DNA of 64,000 nt from Symbiodinium natans (Eukaryota; Sar; Dinophyceae; Suessiales; Symbiodiniaceae): the NCBI GenBank assembly GCA_905221605.1, contig CAJNDS010002759.1, positions 50,926-114,925 of the forward strand. The letters are read 5' to 3'. Positions 1 through 12,059 of this stretch are shown here, piece by piece. The notes under the pieces were generated by a model that saw nothing but the letters and a program-made list of their open reading frames with translations, was not told where the DNA came from and did not search any database. Within the stretch, counting starts at the first letter, position 1. The number at the start of each line of letters is the position of its first letter. Both the position numbers and the translations under genes were made by a program.

Positions 1-226
1 AGGTGCAGGGTTCGAGAGCCTAATGAGGGGCTTACTGGAGCTTTTGCAAGGGATTGGATGATCGGAACCTCCACCTCCTTGAAGAAGCACTAAGCCACTA
101 AGCCTCCGCAAGGTCGGGGCCAACGTCAGCCAGCCCAACGCACAGGGTATGACACCCTTGGCTGCGGCAACGCAGAATCGGCAGGAGGCCACCATGCAAA
201 TCCTGAAGGCACATGGCGCACAGTGA
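1..226 (+). CDS. AKR2-like ankyrin protein, partial copy (3' end)
   Basis: This is the 3' end of another copy of the tandem gene described at 716-1713. Bases 1-2 are the last two bases of exon 2. The intron runs 3-112 (GT..AG) and exon 3 runs 113-226, ending in TGA. Exon 3 gives the last ankyrin repeat, ending ILKAHGAQ. The 5' part lies outside the window, so the array continues to the left. Its intron differs from the other copies by one base (TTTTGCAAGG against TTTTGTAAGG). Confidence 0.85.
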
Positions 227-715
227 GGGCGTGGGAAATTACCCACAGCCGTTTCCCTTGCGCCGGGAATTCGGAGTTTCATCGGGGAGATTTTTTTGTA
301 GTTAATGGATTCCGGCCAGCTCGTGTGCTGTGTGGCTTTCAGCACAAGTCATGCAGACGGGGGCTGGCTACTATAGAATCCAGGATTTAAGCCGCGCTTC
401 TCAAAGGCGTGGTGCCGTTCATCTCATTGCTAAGCCTGGCGAAGCCTGCACCCGAGTGCAAAGCACCAGCAGTCTGAAAAGTGCGCCGGGGGACACTGTG
501 GGAGGTTGCGCGCGGGCTGCGGCTGAGGTCTTGAGATTGCAGCTCAGTGCCATGAACTAGCCCAGGGTCCAGATGGCGCGCTGAGCGGCGCAAGCTTTCC
601 GCTTGAACGCCGCACCGGGAAGGCCACAATGCCCCACAGAAGCTTGAAATGGCCAAGGCTCAAAGAGCAAGAGCATTCTTTGTACCCGTTTGTCCGATTC
701 CCTTGTACTGCCAGA

Positions 716-1713
716 ATGGCCACCGAGACGCTGAAGATTAGCGATGGCACCACCATGGAGATCTGCAGGCTGCCGGATGTGGATGACGAAACGTGGGCGG
801 AGGTGCGGGCCTATGTCGAGAGCAACCCAGACACCGCAAAGTCTTTGAAGAGCTTTGCCAAGAACCCCGATGCCATGAGGGGCTGGCTGCAGACCCAGGC
901 CATCGCAGAGCACTACAGCGCCAAGATGGCCAAAGGCGACACACCGGTCCAAGACAAGGTCAAGTCCTTGGAGTCCGATCCTGAGTTGGCGGCTATCTTC
1001 GAGGACATCAAGAAGAACGGCATGGAAGCGGCCATGAAGTACTACCAGGACGAAGAGTTGATGTTGAAGATCAGTCAGAAGATGGGCGGCCTGCCTTCCG
1101 AACTTCAGCCGGTGCTCCAGAAGATTGAGGACACGTCCTTGACCCTGCACGAGGCTGCCAAGAAGGGTGATCTTGCAGCTGTCCAGCAGTTCTTGGACAA
1201 GAACAAGCCCTTGGATGCCCAGGACCACAAGGGCATCACCCCGCTCGGTTATGCCATCGGTGCCAACCGCCTCTTGGCACAAACGCCCAGCAGTTTGGGC
1301 ACTTGTTTCCTTAGAATGATCAAAAGATGCACGAAGTTTGCTGACCGAAAGTGCTGACGAGGTATCGCCGTGGTGAAGAAGCTCTTGGACAGCAGGGCCA
1401 ATCCATACGCCGTGGACAGCAGCGGCAACAGCGGCCTGCACTATGCTGCCGGCTACGGCCGAAAGGAGCTCCTGGAGTACCTTCTCAAGGTGCAGGGTTC
1501 GAGAGCCTAATGAGGGGCTTACTGGAGCTTTTGTAAGGGATTGGATGATCGGAACCTCCACCTCCTTGAAGAAGCACTAAGCCACTAAGCCTCCGCAAGG
1601 TCGGGGCCAACGTCAGCCAGCCCAACGCACAGGGTATGACACCCTTGGCTGCGGCAACGCAGAATCGGCAGGAGGCCACCATGCAAATCCTGAAGGCACA
1701 TGGCGCACAGTGA
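716..1713 (+). CDS. STI1-like/ankyrin-repeat protein (AKR2-like), copy 1
   Basis: Three exons (716-1268, 1362-1489, 1600-1713) give a 264-residue protein starting MATETLKISD and ending LKAHGAQ. Intron 1 (93 nt) has a GC donor, intron 2 (110 nt) a GT donor; both end AG before G. Residues about 85-125 (SDPELAAIFEDIKKNG..KISQKMGG) look like an STI1 chaperonin-binding segment. Residues 142-264 form about four ankyrin repeats (TLHEAAKKGDLAAV, KGITPLGYAIGANR, GNSGLHYAAGYGRKE, QGMTPLAAATQNRQE). The order resembles plant AKR2, a cytosolic chaperone for organelle outer-membrane proteins; a similar role is inference. I chose the ATG at 716 because a pyrimidine-rich stretch ending CCAG lies directly before it, like a trans-splice acceptor. 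The copies also differ just upstream (TACT/TGCT, an amino-acid change if translated) but not in amino acids downstream. Confidence 0.9.
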
Positions 1714-2092
1714 GGGCGTGGGAAATTACCCACAGCCGTTTCCAGTGCGCCGGGAATTCGGAGTTTCATCGGGGAGATTTTTTTGTAGTTAATGGATTCC
1801 GGCCAGCTCGTGTGCTGTGTGGCTTTCAGCACAAGTCATGCAGACGGGGGCTGGCTACTATAGAATCCAGGATTTAATCCGCGCTTCTCAAAGGCGTGGT
1901 GCCGTTCATCTCATTGCTAAGCCTGGCGAAGCCTGCACCCGAGTGCAAAGCACCAGCAGTCTGAAAAAAAGCTTTCCGCTTGAACGCCGCACCGGGAAGG
2001 CCACAATGCCCCACAGAAGCTTGAAATGGCCAAGGCTCAAAGAGCAAGAGCATTCTTTGTACCCGTTTGTCCGATTCCCTTGTACTGCCAGA

Positions 2093-3090
2093 ATGGCCAC
2101 CGAGACGCTGAAGATTAGCGATGGCACCACCATGGAGATCTGCAGGCTGCCGGATGTGGATGACGAAACGTGGGCGGAGGTGCGGGCCTATGTCGAGAGC
2201 AACCCAGACACCGCAAAGTCTTTGAAGAGCTTTGCCAAGAACCCCGATGCCATGAGGGGCTGGCTGCAGACCCAGGCCATCGCAGAGCACTACAGCGCCA
2301 AGATGGCCAAAGGCGACACACCGGTCCAAGACAAGGTCAAGTCCTTGGAGTCCGATCCTGAGTTGGCGGCTATCTTCGAGGACATCAAGAAGAACGGCAT
2401 GGAAGCAGCCATGAAGTACTACCAGGACGAAGAGTTGATGTTGAAGATCAGTCAGAAGATGGGCGGCCTGCCTTCCGAACTTCAGCCGGTGCTCCAGAAG
2501 ATTGAGGACACGTCCTTGACCCTGCACGAGGCTGCCAAGAAGGGTGATCTTGCAGCTGTCCAGCAGTTCTTGGACAAGAACAAGCCCTTGGATGCCCAGG
2601 ACCACAAGGGCATCACCCCGCTCGGCTATGCCATCGGTGCCAACCGCCTCTTGGCACAAACGCCCGGCAGTTTGGGCACTTGTTTCCTTAGAATGATCAA
2701 AAGATGCACGAAGTTTGCTGACCGAAAGTGCTGACGAGGTATCGCCGTGGTGAAGAAGCTCTTGGACAGCAGGGCCAATCCCTACGCCGTGGACAGCAGC
2801 GGCAACAGCGGCCTGCACTATGCTGCCGGCTACGGCCGAAAGGAGCTCCTGGAGTACCTTCTCAAGGTGCAGGGTTCGAGAGCCTAATGAGGGGCTTACT
2901 GGAGCTTTTGTAAGGGATTGGATGATCGGAACCTCCACCTCCTTGAAGAAGCACTAAGCCACTAAGCCTCCGCAAGGTCGGGGCCAACGTCAGCCAGCCC
3001 AACGCACAGGGTATGACGCCCTTGGCTGCGGCAACGCAGAATCGGCAGGAGGCCACCATGCAAATCCTGAAGGCACATGGCGCACAGTGA
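2093..3090 (+). CDS. STI1-like/ankyrin-repeat protein (AKR2-like), copy 2
   Basis: Exons are 2093-2645, 2739-2866 and 2977-3090. The predicted 264-residue protein is identical to copy 1. One synonymous change is private to this copy (GAAGCA for GAAGCG, residue A105 region). The upstream spacer is only 379 nt because about 110 nt present in later spacers are missing. The breakpoint lies between short A-rich and AAGCTT sequences, so a deletion by microhomology is likely. Any regulatory element shared by all copies should therefore lie outside that missing segment. Confidence 0.9.
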
Positions 3091-3581
3091 GGGCGTGGGA
3101 AATTACCCACAGCCGTTTCCAGTGCGCCGGGAATTCGGAGTTTCATCGGGGAGATTTTTTTGTAGTTAATGGATTCCGGCCAGCTCGTGTGCTGTGTGGC
3201 TTTCAGCACAAGTCATGCAGACGGGGGCTGGCTACTATAGAATCCAGGATTTAATCCGCGCTTCTCAAAAAGGCGTGGTGCCGTTCATCTCATTGCTAAG
3301 CCTGGCGATGCCTGCACCCGAGTGCAAAGCACCAGCAGTCTGAAAAGTGCGCCGGGGGACACTGTGGGAGGTTGCGCGCGGGCTGCGGCTGAGGTCTTGA
3401 GATTGCAGCTCAGTGCCATGCACTAGCCCAGGGTCCAGATGGCGCGCTGAGCGGCGCAAGCTTTCCGCTTGAACGCCGCACCGGGAAGGCCACAATGCCC
3501 CACAGAAGCTTGAAATGGCCAAGGCTCAAAGAGCAAGAGCATTCTTTGTACCCGTTTGTCCGATTCCCTTGTGCTGCCAGA

Positions 3582-4579
3582 ATGGCCACCGAGACGCTGA
3601 AGATTAGCGATGGCACCACCATGGAGATCTGCAGGCTGCCGGATGTGGATGACGAAACGTGGGCGGAGGTGCGGGCCTATGTCGAGAGCAACCCAGACAC
3701 CGCAAAGTCTTTGAAGAGCTTTGCCAAGAACCCCGATGCCATGAGGGGCTGGCTGCAGACCCAGGCCATCGCAGAGCACTACAGCGCCAAGATGGCCAAA
3801 GGCGACACACCGGTCCAAGACAAGGTCAAGTCCTTGGAGTCCGATCCTGAGTTGGCGGCTATCTTCGAGGACATCAAGAAGAACGGCATGGAAGCGGCCA
3901 TGAAGTACTACCAGGACGAAGAGTTGATGTTGAAGATCAGTCAGAAGATGGGCGGCCTGCCTTCCGAACTTCAGCCGGTGCTCCAGAAGATTGAGGACAC
4001 GTCCTTGACCCTGCACGAGGCTGCCAAGAAGGGTGATCTTGCAGCTGTCCAGCAGTTCTTGGACAAGAACAAGCCCTTGGATGCCCAGGACCACAAGGGC
4101 ATCACCCCGCTCGGCTATGCCATCGGTGCCAACCGCCTCTTGTCACAAACGCCCGGCAGTTTGGACACTTGTTTCCTTAGAATGATCAAAAGATGCACGA
4201 AGTTTGCTGACCGAAAGTGCTGACGAGGTATCGCCGTGGTGAAGAAGCTCTTGGACAGCAGGGCCAATCCGTACGCCGTGGACAGCAGCGGCAACAGCGG
4301 CCTGCACTATGCTGCCGGCTACGGCCGAAAGGAGCTCCTGGAGTACCTTCTCAAGGTGCAGGGTTCGAGAGCCTAATGAGGGGCTTACTGGAGCTTTTGT
4401 AAGGGATTGGATGATCGGAACCTCCACCTCCTTGAAGAAGCACTAAGCCACTAAGCCTCCGCAAGGTCGGGGCCAACGTCAGCCAGCCCAACGCACAGGG
4501 TATGACGCCCTTGGCTGCGGCAACGCAGAATCGGCAGGAGGCCACCATGCAAATCCTGAAGGCACATGGCGCACAGTGA
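3582..4579 (+). CDS. STI1-like/ankyrin-repeat protein (AKR2-like), copy 3
   Basis: Exons are 3582-4134, 4228-4355 and 4466-4579. The protein is identical to the other copies. Differences from its neighbours fall in intron 1 (TTGTCAC for TTGGCAC, GGACA for GGGCA) and at a proline codon in exon 2 (CCG). The spacer to the previous copy is 491 nt. Confidence 0.9.
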
Positions 4580-5071
4580 GGGCGTGGGAAATTACCCACA
4601 GCCGTTTCCAGTGCGCCGGGAATTCGGAGTTTCATCGGGGAGAATTTTTTTGTAGTTAATGGATTCCGGCCAGCTCGTGTGCTGTGTGGCTTTCAGCACA
4701 AGTCATGCAGACGGGGGCTGGCTACTATAGAATCCAGGATTTAATCCGCGCTTCTCAAAAAGGCGTGGTGCCGTTCATCTCATTGCTAAGCCTGGCGAAG
4801 CCTGCACCCGAGTGCAAAGCACCAGCAGTCTGAAAAGTGCGCCGGGGGACACTGTGGGAGGTTGCGCGCGGGCTGCGGCTGAGGTCTTGAGATTGCAGCT
4901 CAGTGCCATGCACTAGCCCAGGGTCCAGATGGCGCGCTGAGCGGCGCAAGCTTTCCGCTTGAACGCCGCACCGGGAAGGCCACAATGCCCCACAGAAGCT
5001 TGAAATGGCCAAGGCTCAAAGAGCAAGAGCATTCTTTGTACCCGTTTGTCCGATTCCCTTGTGCTGCCAGA

Positions 5072-6069
5072 ATGGCCACCGAGACGCTGAAGATTAGCGA
5101 TGGCACCACCATGGAGATCTGCAGGCTGCCGGATGTGGATGACGAAACGTGGGCGGAGGTGCGGGCCTATGTCGAGAGCAACCCAGACACCGCAAAGTCT
5201 TTGAAGAGCTTTGCCAAGAACCCCGATGCCATGAGGGGCTGGCTGCAGACCCAGGCCATCGCAGAGCACTACAGCGCCAAGATGGCCAAAGGCGACACAC
5301 CGGTCCAAGACAAGGTCAAGTCCTTGGAGTCCGATCCTGAGTTGGCGGCTATCTTCGAGGACATCAAGAAGAACGGCATGGAAGCGGCCATGAAGTACTA
5401 CCAGGACGAAGAGTTGATGTTGAAGATCAGTCAGAAGATGGGCGGCCTGCCTTCCGAGCTTCAGCCGGTGCTCCAGAAGATTGAGGACACGTCCTTGACC
5501 CTGCACGAGGCTGCCAAGAAGGGTGATCTTGCAGCTGTCCAGCAGTTCTTGGACAAGAACAAGCCCTTGGATGCCCAGGACCACAAGGGCATCACCCCGC
5601 TCGGCTATGCCATCGGTGCCAACCGCCTCTTGGCACAAACGCCCGGCAGTTTGGGCACTTGTTTCCTTAGAATGCTCAAAAGATGCACGAAGTTTGCTGA
5701 CCGGAAGTGCTGACGAGGTATCGCCGTGGTGAAGAAGCTCTTGGACAGCAGGGCCAATCCCTACGCCGTGGACAGCAGCGGCAACAGCGGCCTGCACTAT
5801 GCTGCCGGCTACGGCCGAAAGGAGCTCCTGGAGTACCTTCTCAAGGTGCAGGGTTCGAGAGCCTAATGAGGGGCTTACTGGAGCTTTTGTAAGGGATTGG
5901 ATGATCGGAACCTCCACCTCCTTGAAGAAGCACTAAGCCACTAAGCCTCCGCAAGGTCGGGGCCAACGTCAGCCAGCCCAACGCACAGGGTATGACGCCC
6001 TTGGCTGCGGCAACGCAGAATCGGCAGGAGGCCACCATGCAAATCCTGAAGGCACATGGCGCACAGTGA
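5072..6069 (+). CDS. STI1-like/ankyrin-repeat protein (AKR2-like), copy 4
   Basis: Exons are 5072-5624, 5718-5845 and 5956-6069. The protein is identical to the other copies. There is one synonymous change (GAG for GAA before LQPVLQ) and two intron 1 changes (AATGCTC for AATGATC; GGAAG for GAAAG, shared with copy 5). The upstream spacer is 492 nt. Confidence 0.9.
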
Positions 6070-6558
6070 GGGCGTGGGAAATTACCCACAGCCGTTTCCC
6101 TTGCGCCGGGAATTCGGAGTTTCATCGGGGAGTTTTTTTTGTAGTTAATGGATTCCGGCCAGCTCGTGTGCTGTGTGGCTTTCAGCACAAGTCATGCAGA
6201 CGGGGGCTGGCTACTATAGAATCCAGGATTTAATCCGCGCTTCTCAAAGGCGTGGTGCCGTTCATCTCATTGCTAAGCCTGGCGATGCCTGCACCCGAGT
6301 GCAAAGCACCAGCAGTCTGAAAAGTGCGCCGGGGGACACTGTGGGAGGTTGCGCGCGGGCTGCGGCTGAGGTCTTGAGATTGCAGCTCAGTGCCATGCAC
6401 TAGCCCAGGGTCCAGATGGCGCGCTGAGCGGCGCAAGCTTTCCGCTTGAACGCCGCACCGGGAAGGCCACAATGCCCCACAGAAGCTTGAAATGGCCAAG
6501 GCTCAAAGAGCAAGAGCATTCTTTGTACCCGTTTGTCCGATTCCCTTGTGCTGCCAGA

Positions 6559-7556
6559 ATGGCCACCGAGACGCTGAAGATTAGCGATGGCACCACCATG
6601 GAGATCTGCAGGCTGCCGGATGTGGATGACGAAACGTGGGCGGAGGTGCGGGCCTATGTCGAGAGCAACCCAGACACCGCAAAGTCTTTGAAGAGCTTTG
6701 CCAAGAACCCCGATGCCATGAGGGGTTGGCTGCAGACCCAGGCCATCGCAGAGCACTACAGCGCCAAGATGGCCAAAGGCGACACACCGGTCCAAGACAA
6801 GGTCAAGTCCTTGGAGTCCGATCCTGAGTTGGCGGCTATCTTCGAGGACATCAAGAAGAACGGCATGGAAGCGGCCATGAAGTACTACCAGGACGAAGAG
6901 TTGATGTTGAAGATCAGTCAGAAGATGGGCGGCCTGCCTTCCGAACTTCAGCCGGTGCTCCAGAAGATTGAGGACACGTCCTTGACCCTGCACGAGGCTG
7001 CCAAGAAGGGTGATCTTGCAGCTGTCCAGCAGTTCTTGGACAAGAACAAGCCCTTGGATGCCCAGGACCACAAGGGCATCACCCCGCTCGGCTATGCCAT
7101 CGGTGCCAACCGCCTCTTGGCACAAATGCCCGGCAGTTTGGGCACTTGTTTCCTTAGAATGATCAAAAGATGCACGAAGTTTGCTGACCGGAAGTGCTGA
7201 CGAGGTATCGCCGTGGTGAAGAAGCTCTTGGACAGCAGGGCCAATCCCTACGCCGTGGACAGCAGCGGCAACAGCGGCCTGCACTATGCTGCCGGCTACG
7301 GCCGAAAGGAGCTCCTGGAGTACCTTCTCAAGGTGCAGGGTTCGAGAGCCTAATGAGGGGCTTACTGGAGCTTTTGTAAGGGATTGGATGATCGGAACCT
7401 CCACCTCCTTGAAGAAGCACTAAGCCACTAAGCCTCCGCAAGGTCGGGGCCAACGTCAGCCAGCCCAACGCACAGGGTATGACGCCCTTGGCTGCGGCAA
7501 CGCAGAATCGGCAGGAGGCCACCATGCAAATCCTGAAGGCACATGGCGCACAGTGA
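6559..7556 (+). CDS. STI1-like/ankyrin-repeat protein (AKR2-like), copy 5 (last of array)
   Basis: Exons are 6559-7111, 7205-7332 and 7443-7556. The protein is identical to the other copies. One synonymous change (GGT for GGC before W57) and one intron 1 change (AAATGCC for AAACGCC) are private. This is the last copy: its 3' spacer follows the others until about 7880 and then turns into unrelated sequence. Confidence 0.9.
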
Positions 7557-7880
7557 GGGCGTGGGAAATTACCCACAGCCGTTTCCCTTGCGCCGGGAAT
7601 TCGGAGTTTCATCGGGGGGATTTTTTTGTAGTTAATGGATTCCGGCCAGCTCGTGTGCTGTGTGGCTTTCAGCACAAGTCATGCAGACGGGGGCTGGCTA
7701 CTATAGAATCCAGGATTTAATCCGCGCTTCTCAAAGGCGTGGTGCCGTTCATCTCATTGCTAAGCCTGGCGAAGCCTGCACCCGAGTGCAAAGCACCAGC
7801 AGTCTGAAAAGTGCGCCGGGGGACACTGTGGGAGGTTGCGCGCGGGCTGCGGCTGAGGTCTTGAGATCGCGGCTCAGTGC

Positions 7881-10800
7881 CATCCAGATGGCATGCTGAG
7901 GGGGGTCGTTGTAACTTTGGGGCTTCAGTGCATGTTTTGAGGAGAACTGCCTTCCCGAAGCCCTGGGTCTCACTACAGTATGGGCTGAGGCTGTCCAGCC
8001 TGTGACCGGGAGAACACCTCGATACTCGATCTTCGGCTGGTTCCTTGGCCACAAACCACGAGTTGTGTCGGGGACTCGCTGTGATCAGAGTGACACGAGA
8101 GAAATGGAGATATGAGTGAGAATGAGTTCTTGTAGATTTTGAGAGGAAGAAGCTTCCAAAGCTCCAAAGCGCGTTTCACTGAGCACCCAAGCGCAGCAGC
8201 AGGTTCCTGCGGCCAGGCGGGGGGGGGTGGGGGGGGGGAGGCGGCAGGGTGTGGAGGGGGGGGGGAGTTCGCATGCGCCTCCTCTCTTACTCTCTCTCTC
8301 TCTCTCTCGCTCACGTCACTCTCTCACTCTCACACTCACTCTCACTCTCCCACTCTCTCTCCCGAACGACATGTACGTTTTGGTTTAAAGTAGAGGCTCG
8401 GTGGGAGGAATCTAGCAAACTATGCTTAGATGTTTGTGTACTGTTTGTTTTGCGATTGATCATCTTGGAGTCGCGGGTGGTTTTTTGAGGATTCTCGGGT
8501 TGGATGCGCTAGTTTTAAGATGTTAGGCAGCATGCCTGGCATCACTGAATCCGAGGGGTCCAGGTTTCAAGGATGCGGCTCAGGAGCACTTGGCATCACG
8601 CGGGTTTCACCATGGCAGCAGACGGACTTCACCCCGCTCAAGCTGCGAACCCCCGCTTGCTCCCGAATCTCGTCCAAGCTCACAATATCCCCCTAGAATG
8701 TTCCCCAATCATCCCCAATCCTAATCCCAACTCCACATCAGCTTCAGGCAAGCTCTACAGCCTGGAGAGCGGCTGTTGATCCTGACGACTTTGTAGAGTT
8801 TGCGTAGTTCTTGCAGATTCTTGCGTCTGCGTACTTGAGGGATAGTAGTTCGGGCCAAGTTGTGAATTTCTCAAGCTTCGAGAGTTCGCGGGTGGTGGAC
8901 ATTACGTTGGATCTTTGTCTGGCCTCTGCGGGCTTTGGCAGACAACAGCGTTAGAACCGCAAGAACGGCTCTTGCTGCCGGGATATGGCTGGACTCTATG
9001 GGCTTTTCTGCCCTAGGAGGATTCAGCAGGCGACGGCTAAAACACGGCTAAAACTGAGCCGATTCGGAAAAAAGCCTTGCCCGGGGCTTTTGGGGGCTTT
9101 CTGAGTGTGTTGCTCCTGGTTCCAGGAAGGCCCAAGGGGTTGGAAAGTTGCATGGGTTGAAGAAATGTTGAAAAAGCGCATGTACGTACACGAAGTAACT
9201 ACACTTTGGGTGCATGTGCTTCTTCCCCGAAGTCTACTTCTCCGCAGCTTTTGGGCTGAGGTGGATGGGCATGCCTTCGAGGGCTGTACATTTGACTGGA
9301 TATCGGATGGAGCCCAGATCTCCAGCAGTCAAAGCTTTTGTGCCCCGTGTTCAGCCCGGGACATGTCCGTTTGCAGGGTCAGGACCCCGAAAAAATTGAG
9401 GCCGGGATCTGGGATGTTCAGAAACTGGGGAGATGGCTTCTTTTAAGGTCGCATTGAATTTCTACAGATTCTATACAGGTATTGGCGGTATCCACTGATT
9501 GTCCTTTCGACCGTTCGCGCCGAGCTGGCTTCCCGCCATGCCTTGCGCGGCAAAAGTGCGGAAGAAGCGCAGCCCCCAATTTCCGTGCTGGGGGCTGCTG
9601 CCATTTTTTTCGACCCCTCGACCCCTCCATCAGCCTTGTCGGTCGAGTATGAGACATGACCACATGACTACCACATGACTTGACACGACACAGAAGATTT
9701 TTGTGGCGATCTCTTCTCGGCAATGTCCTCTTTTCGAATTTTATCATCGAGTGTGGCCCAGGCTCTGCATCTGCTGCAACAACTGTGGTGACAACGAGGA
9801 CGCATTTTGTGATGCCTGGTGGCACGGTGGTCAGCTGACGGTCATCTCATTTCGGCAAGAGACCAAAGAGGCCAAAGACCGCTCCGCCCGCAACCCGAGC
9901 GAAGCCTCTTACTGCTGTTGAAACCGAATTGCGACCCTCGGTCATCGAAACAGCTCGCTCCCGTTAAATTCGCTTGAGCGCCCACCCTCAGGAGTCCGGA
10001 TCCGACACTGACTCAGAGAGTGGCTCCCGGGGATCCAGCGCATCCTTCTCCTCCTGCGATGAGCCGGCTGGCCCGAGTTCAGATGCAAGATGAAAGCTTT
10101 CACATGTCGAATCCGAGAGACTTTGGAAGTAAGGGGAATGCCAACAAGTATTTGTTGAATAGCTACACGAGCGCACAGGGGCGGGTGAATCCGGGCGAAC
10201 CACCTGACAATCACCGAGGGCAATGCCCCGCATTGTGCATTTGGAAGTGTATGATGCAGGGAGATTGTGGGAGCCACCGCCTTGATAAGTGGCCTGAGAG
10301 GTTGCTTGCCATCGACTCACTCATTGAGCCTCGCAAAAATAGGGAAATTGGGGCTTGTGGGAGTATGGGAGCAATGAGTGCTGAACGGAAAGGCAAACGC
10401 CCTGAATATGGCGGAGACTGAGGTCGGAGTGGGCTCTGGCTTCCTCGCCCCAGCCGCCAGGACCTCGGTGTGAGGACCCCTTGCGCGCGGGCGAGCCGAG
10501 GGTTGAGGAGATGTGATGTCATCGGCAGATGTGACGAACCCAAAACTGTAGCAGCAGTTTGTCGGAGACCTTGAGCTGGAGAGCCTGGGGACTGCAACGT
10601 TCGGCGAACGAAAAGAAAGTTCTTTCTCTACATTTCCATAGGAAAGCTTCGACATTTTATTCGGAAATTTTCTAGCTTCTCTGCGTCTGCTTACATGTTT
10701 GTATAGGAAGCCTCGATTTTCCTCTACGTCTACGTTCACTATTTTTCTTGCACATCCTCCATATTTGATTCGGAAAACTTTTCTTTCCTCTACATTCTAC
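7881..10800. other. Unannotated stretch after the gene array
   Basis: Sequence becomes unique at about 7880. It holds poly-G runs at 8219-8271 and a CT/CTCA-rich simple repeat at about 8279-8362. Open frames up to about 130 codons occur on both strands (for example 9105-9446 and 9703-9921), but none has a recognisable motif or clear splice structure. I see no gene that I can support here. Confidence 0.5.
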
Positions 10801-10827
10801 AGTAACTTTACACGTATAGACAGACAG

Positions 10828-12045
10828 AAGGCAAGAACGAAAGAAAGAAAGAACTAAAGAAAGAAAGAAGTAAGGAAAGACACGAAGAAATAGCGGAATA
10901 AGGGAAGAAATAAAGATATAAAGACATGCTGAAGAAATAAAGAATAAAAGACATAAAGGTATAAGGAAAGAAAGAAAGAAAGGAAGCAAGAAAGAAAGGA
11001 ACAAACAAAGAAAGAACAGAAAGAAACAAAGAACAAAAATGAATAAAGAAAAGATGTACGAACAAACAAAAGAACTAAAGAACGAAAGAACGAAAGAACG
11101 AAAGAACGAAAGAACGAAAGAACGAAAGAACGAAAGAACGAAAGAACGAAAGAACGAAAGAACGAAAGAACGAAAGAACGAAAGAACGAAAGAACGAAAG
11201 AACGAAAGAACGAAAGAACGAAAGCACGAAAGAGCGAAAGAGCGAAAGAGCGAAAGAGCGAAAGAGCGAAAGAGCGAAAGAGCGAAAGAACGAAAGTACG
11301 AAAGTACGAACGTACGAACGAACGAAAGAACGAAGGAACGAAAGAACGAAAGAACGAAAGAACGAAAGAACGAAAGAACGAAAGAACGAAAGAACGAAAG
11401 AACGAAAGAACGAAAGAACGAACGAACGAACGAACAAAAGAAATAACGAAAGAACGAAAGAACGAAAGAACGAAAGAACGAAAGAACGAAAGAACGAAAG
11501 CACGAAAGAGCGAAAGAGCGAAAGAGCGAAAGAGCGAAAGAGCGAAAGAGCGAAAGAGCGAAAGAACGAAAGTACGAAAGTACGAACGTACGAACGAACG
11601 AAAGAACGAAGGAACGAAAGAACGAAAGAACGAACGAACGAAAGAACGAAAGAACGAAAGAACGAAAGAACGAAAGAACGAAAGAACGAAAGAGCGAAAG
11701 AACGAAAGAACGAAAGAACGAAAGAACGAAAGAACGAAAGAACGAAAGAACGAAAGAACGAAAGAACGAAAGAACGAAAGAACGAAAGAACGAAAGAACG
11801 AAAGAACGAAAGAACGAAAGAACGAAAGAACGAAAGAACGAAAGAACGAAAGAACGAACGAACGAACGAACAAAAGAAATAACGAAAGAACGAAAGAACG
11901 AAAGAACGAAAGAACGAAAGAACGAAAGAACGAAAGAACGAAAGAACGAAAGAACGAAAGAACGAAAGAACGAAAGAACGAAAGAACGAAAGAACGAAAG
12001 AACGAAAGAGCGAAAGAGCGAAAGAACGAAAGAACGAATATGAAC
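10828..12045. repeat. AAAGAACG octamer microsatellite with higher-order duplication
   Basis: From about 11076 the sequence is almost pure AAAGAACG repeated, with variant octamers (AAAGAGCG, AAAGCACG, AAAGTACG, AACGAACG). The left flank (10828-11075) is a degenerate GAAA-rich version. A variant block (AAAGCACG, then AAAGAGCG units, then GTACGAACGTACG) occurs at 11221 and again 276 nt later at 11497. A second marker (ACAAAAGAAATAACG) recurs 436 nt apart (AAAT at 11441 and 11877). The array therefore grew partly by large segmental duplications. Long frames reading FRSFVLSF on the minus strand are a product of the repeat. Confidence 0.95.
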
Positions 12046-12059
12046 GAACAAGAATCACA

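Larger units (their letters stand above)
227..7880 (+). repeat. Tandem gene array, unit about 1.49 kb (one unit 1.38 kb)
   Basis: Start-to-start distances are 1377, 1489, 1490 and 1487 nt. Each unit has the three-exon ankyrin gene plus a 380-490 nt spacer. All spacers share the GTTAATGGATTCCGGCC block, a run of T of variable length before it, and the pyrimidine-rich stretch just upstream of the ATG. Same-strand, near-identical tandem genes with short spacers are typical of dinoflagellate nuclear genes. The spacers do not show a TATA box I can defend. Confidence 0.9.

Noticed and set aside
557-7404. Minus-strand frames of 223-354 codons opposite each ankyrin gene
   Set aside because: They are antisense to exon 1 of a gene with clear domains, synonymous-only variation and consistent splicing. 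Their length follows from the codon composition of the plus strand.
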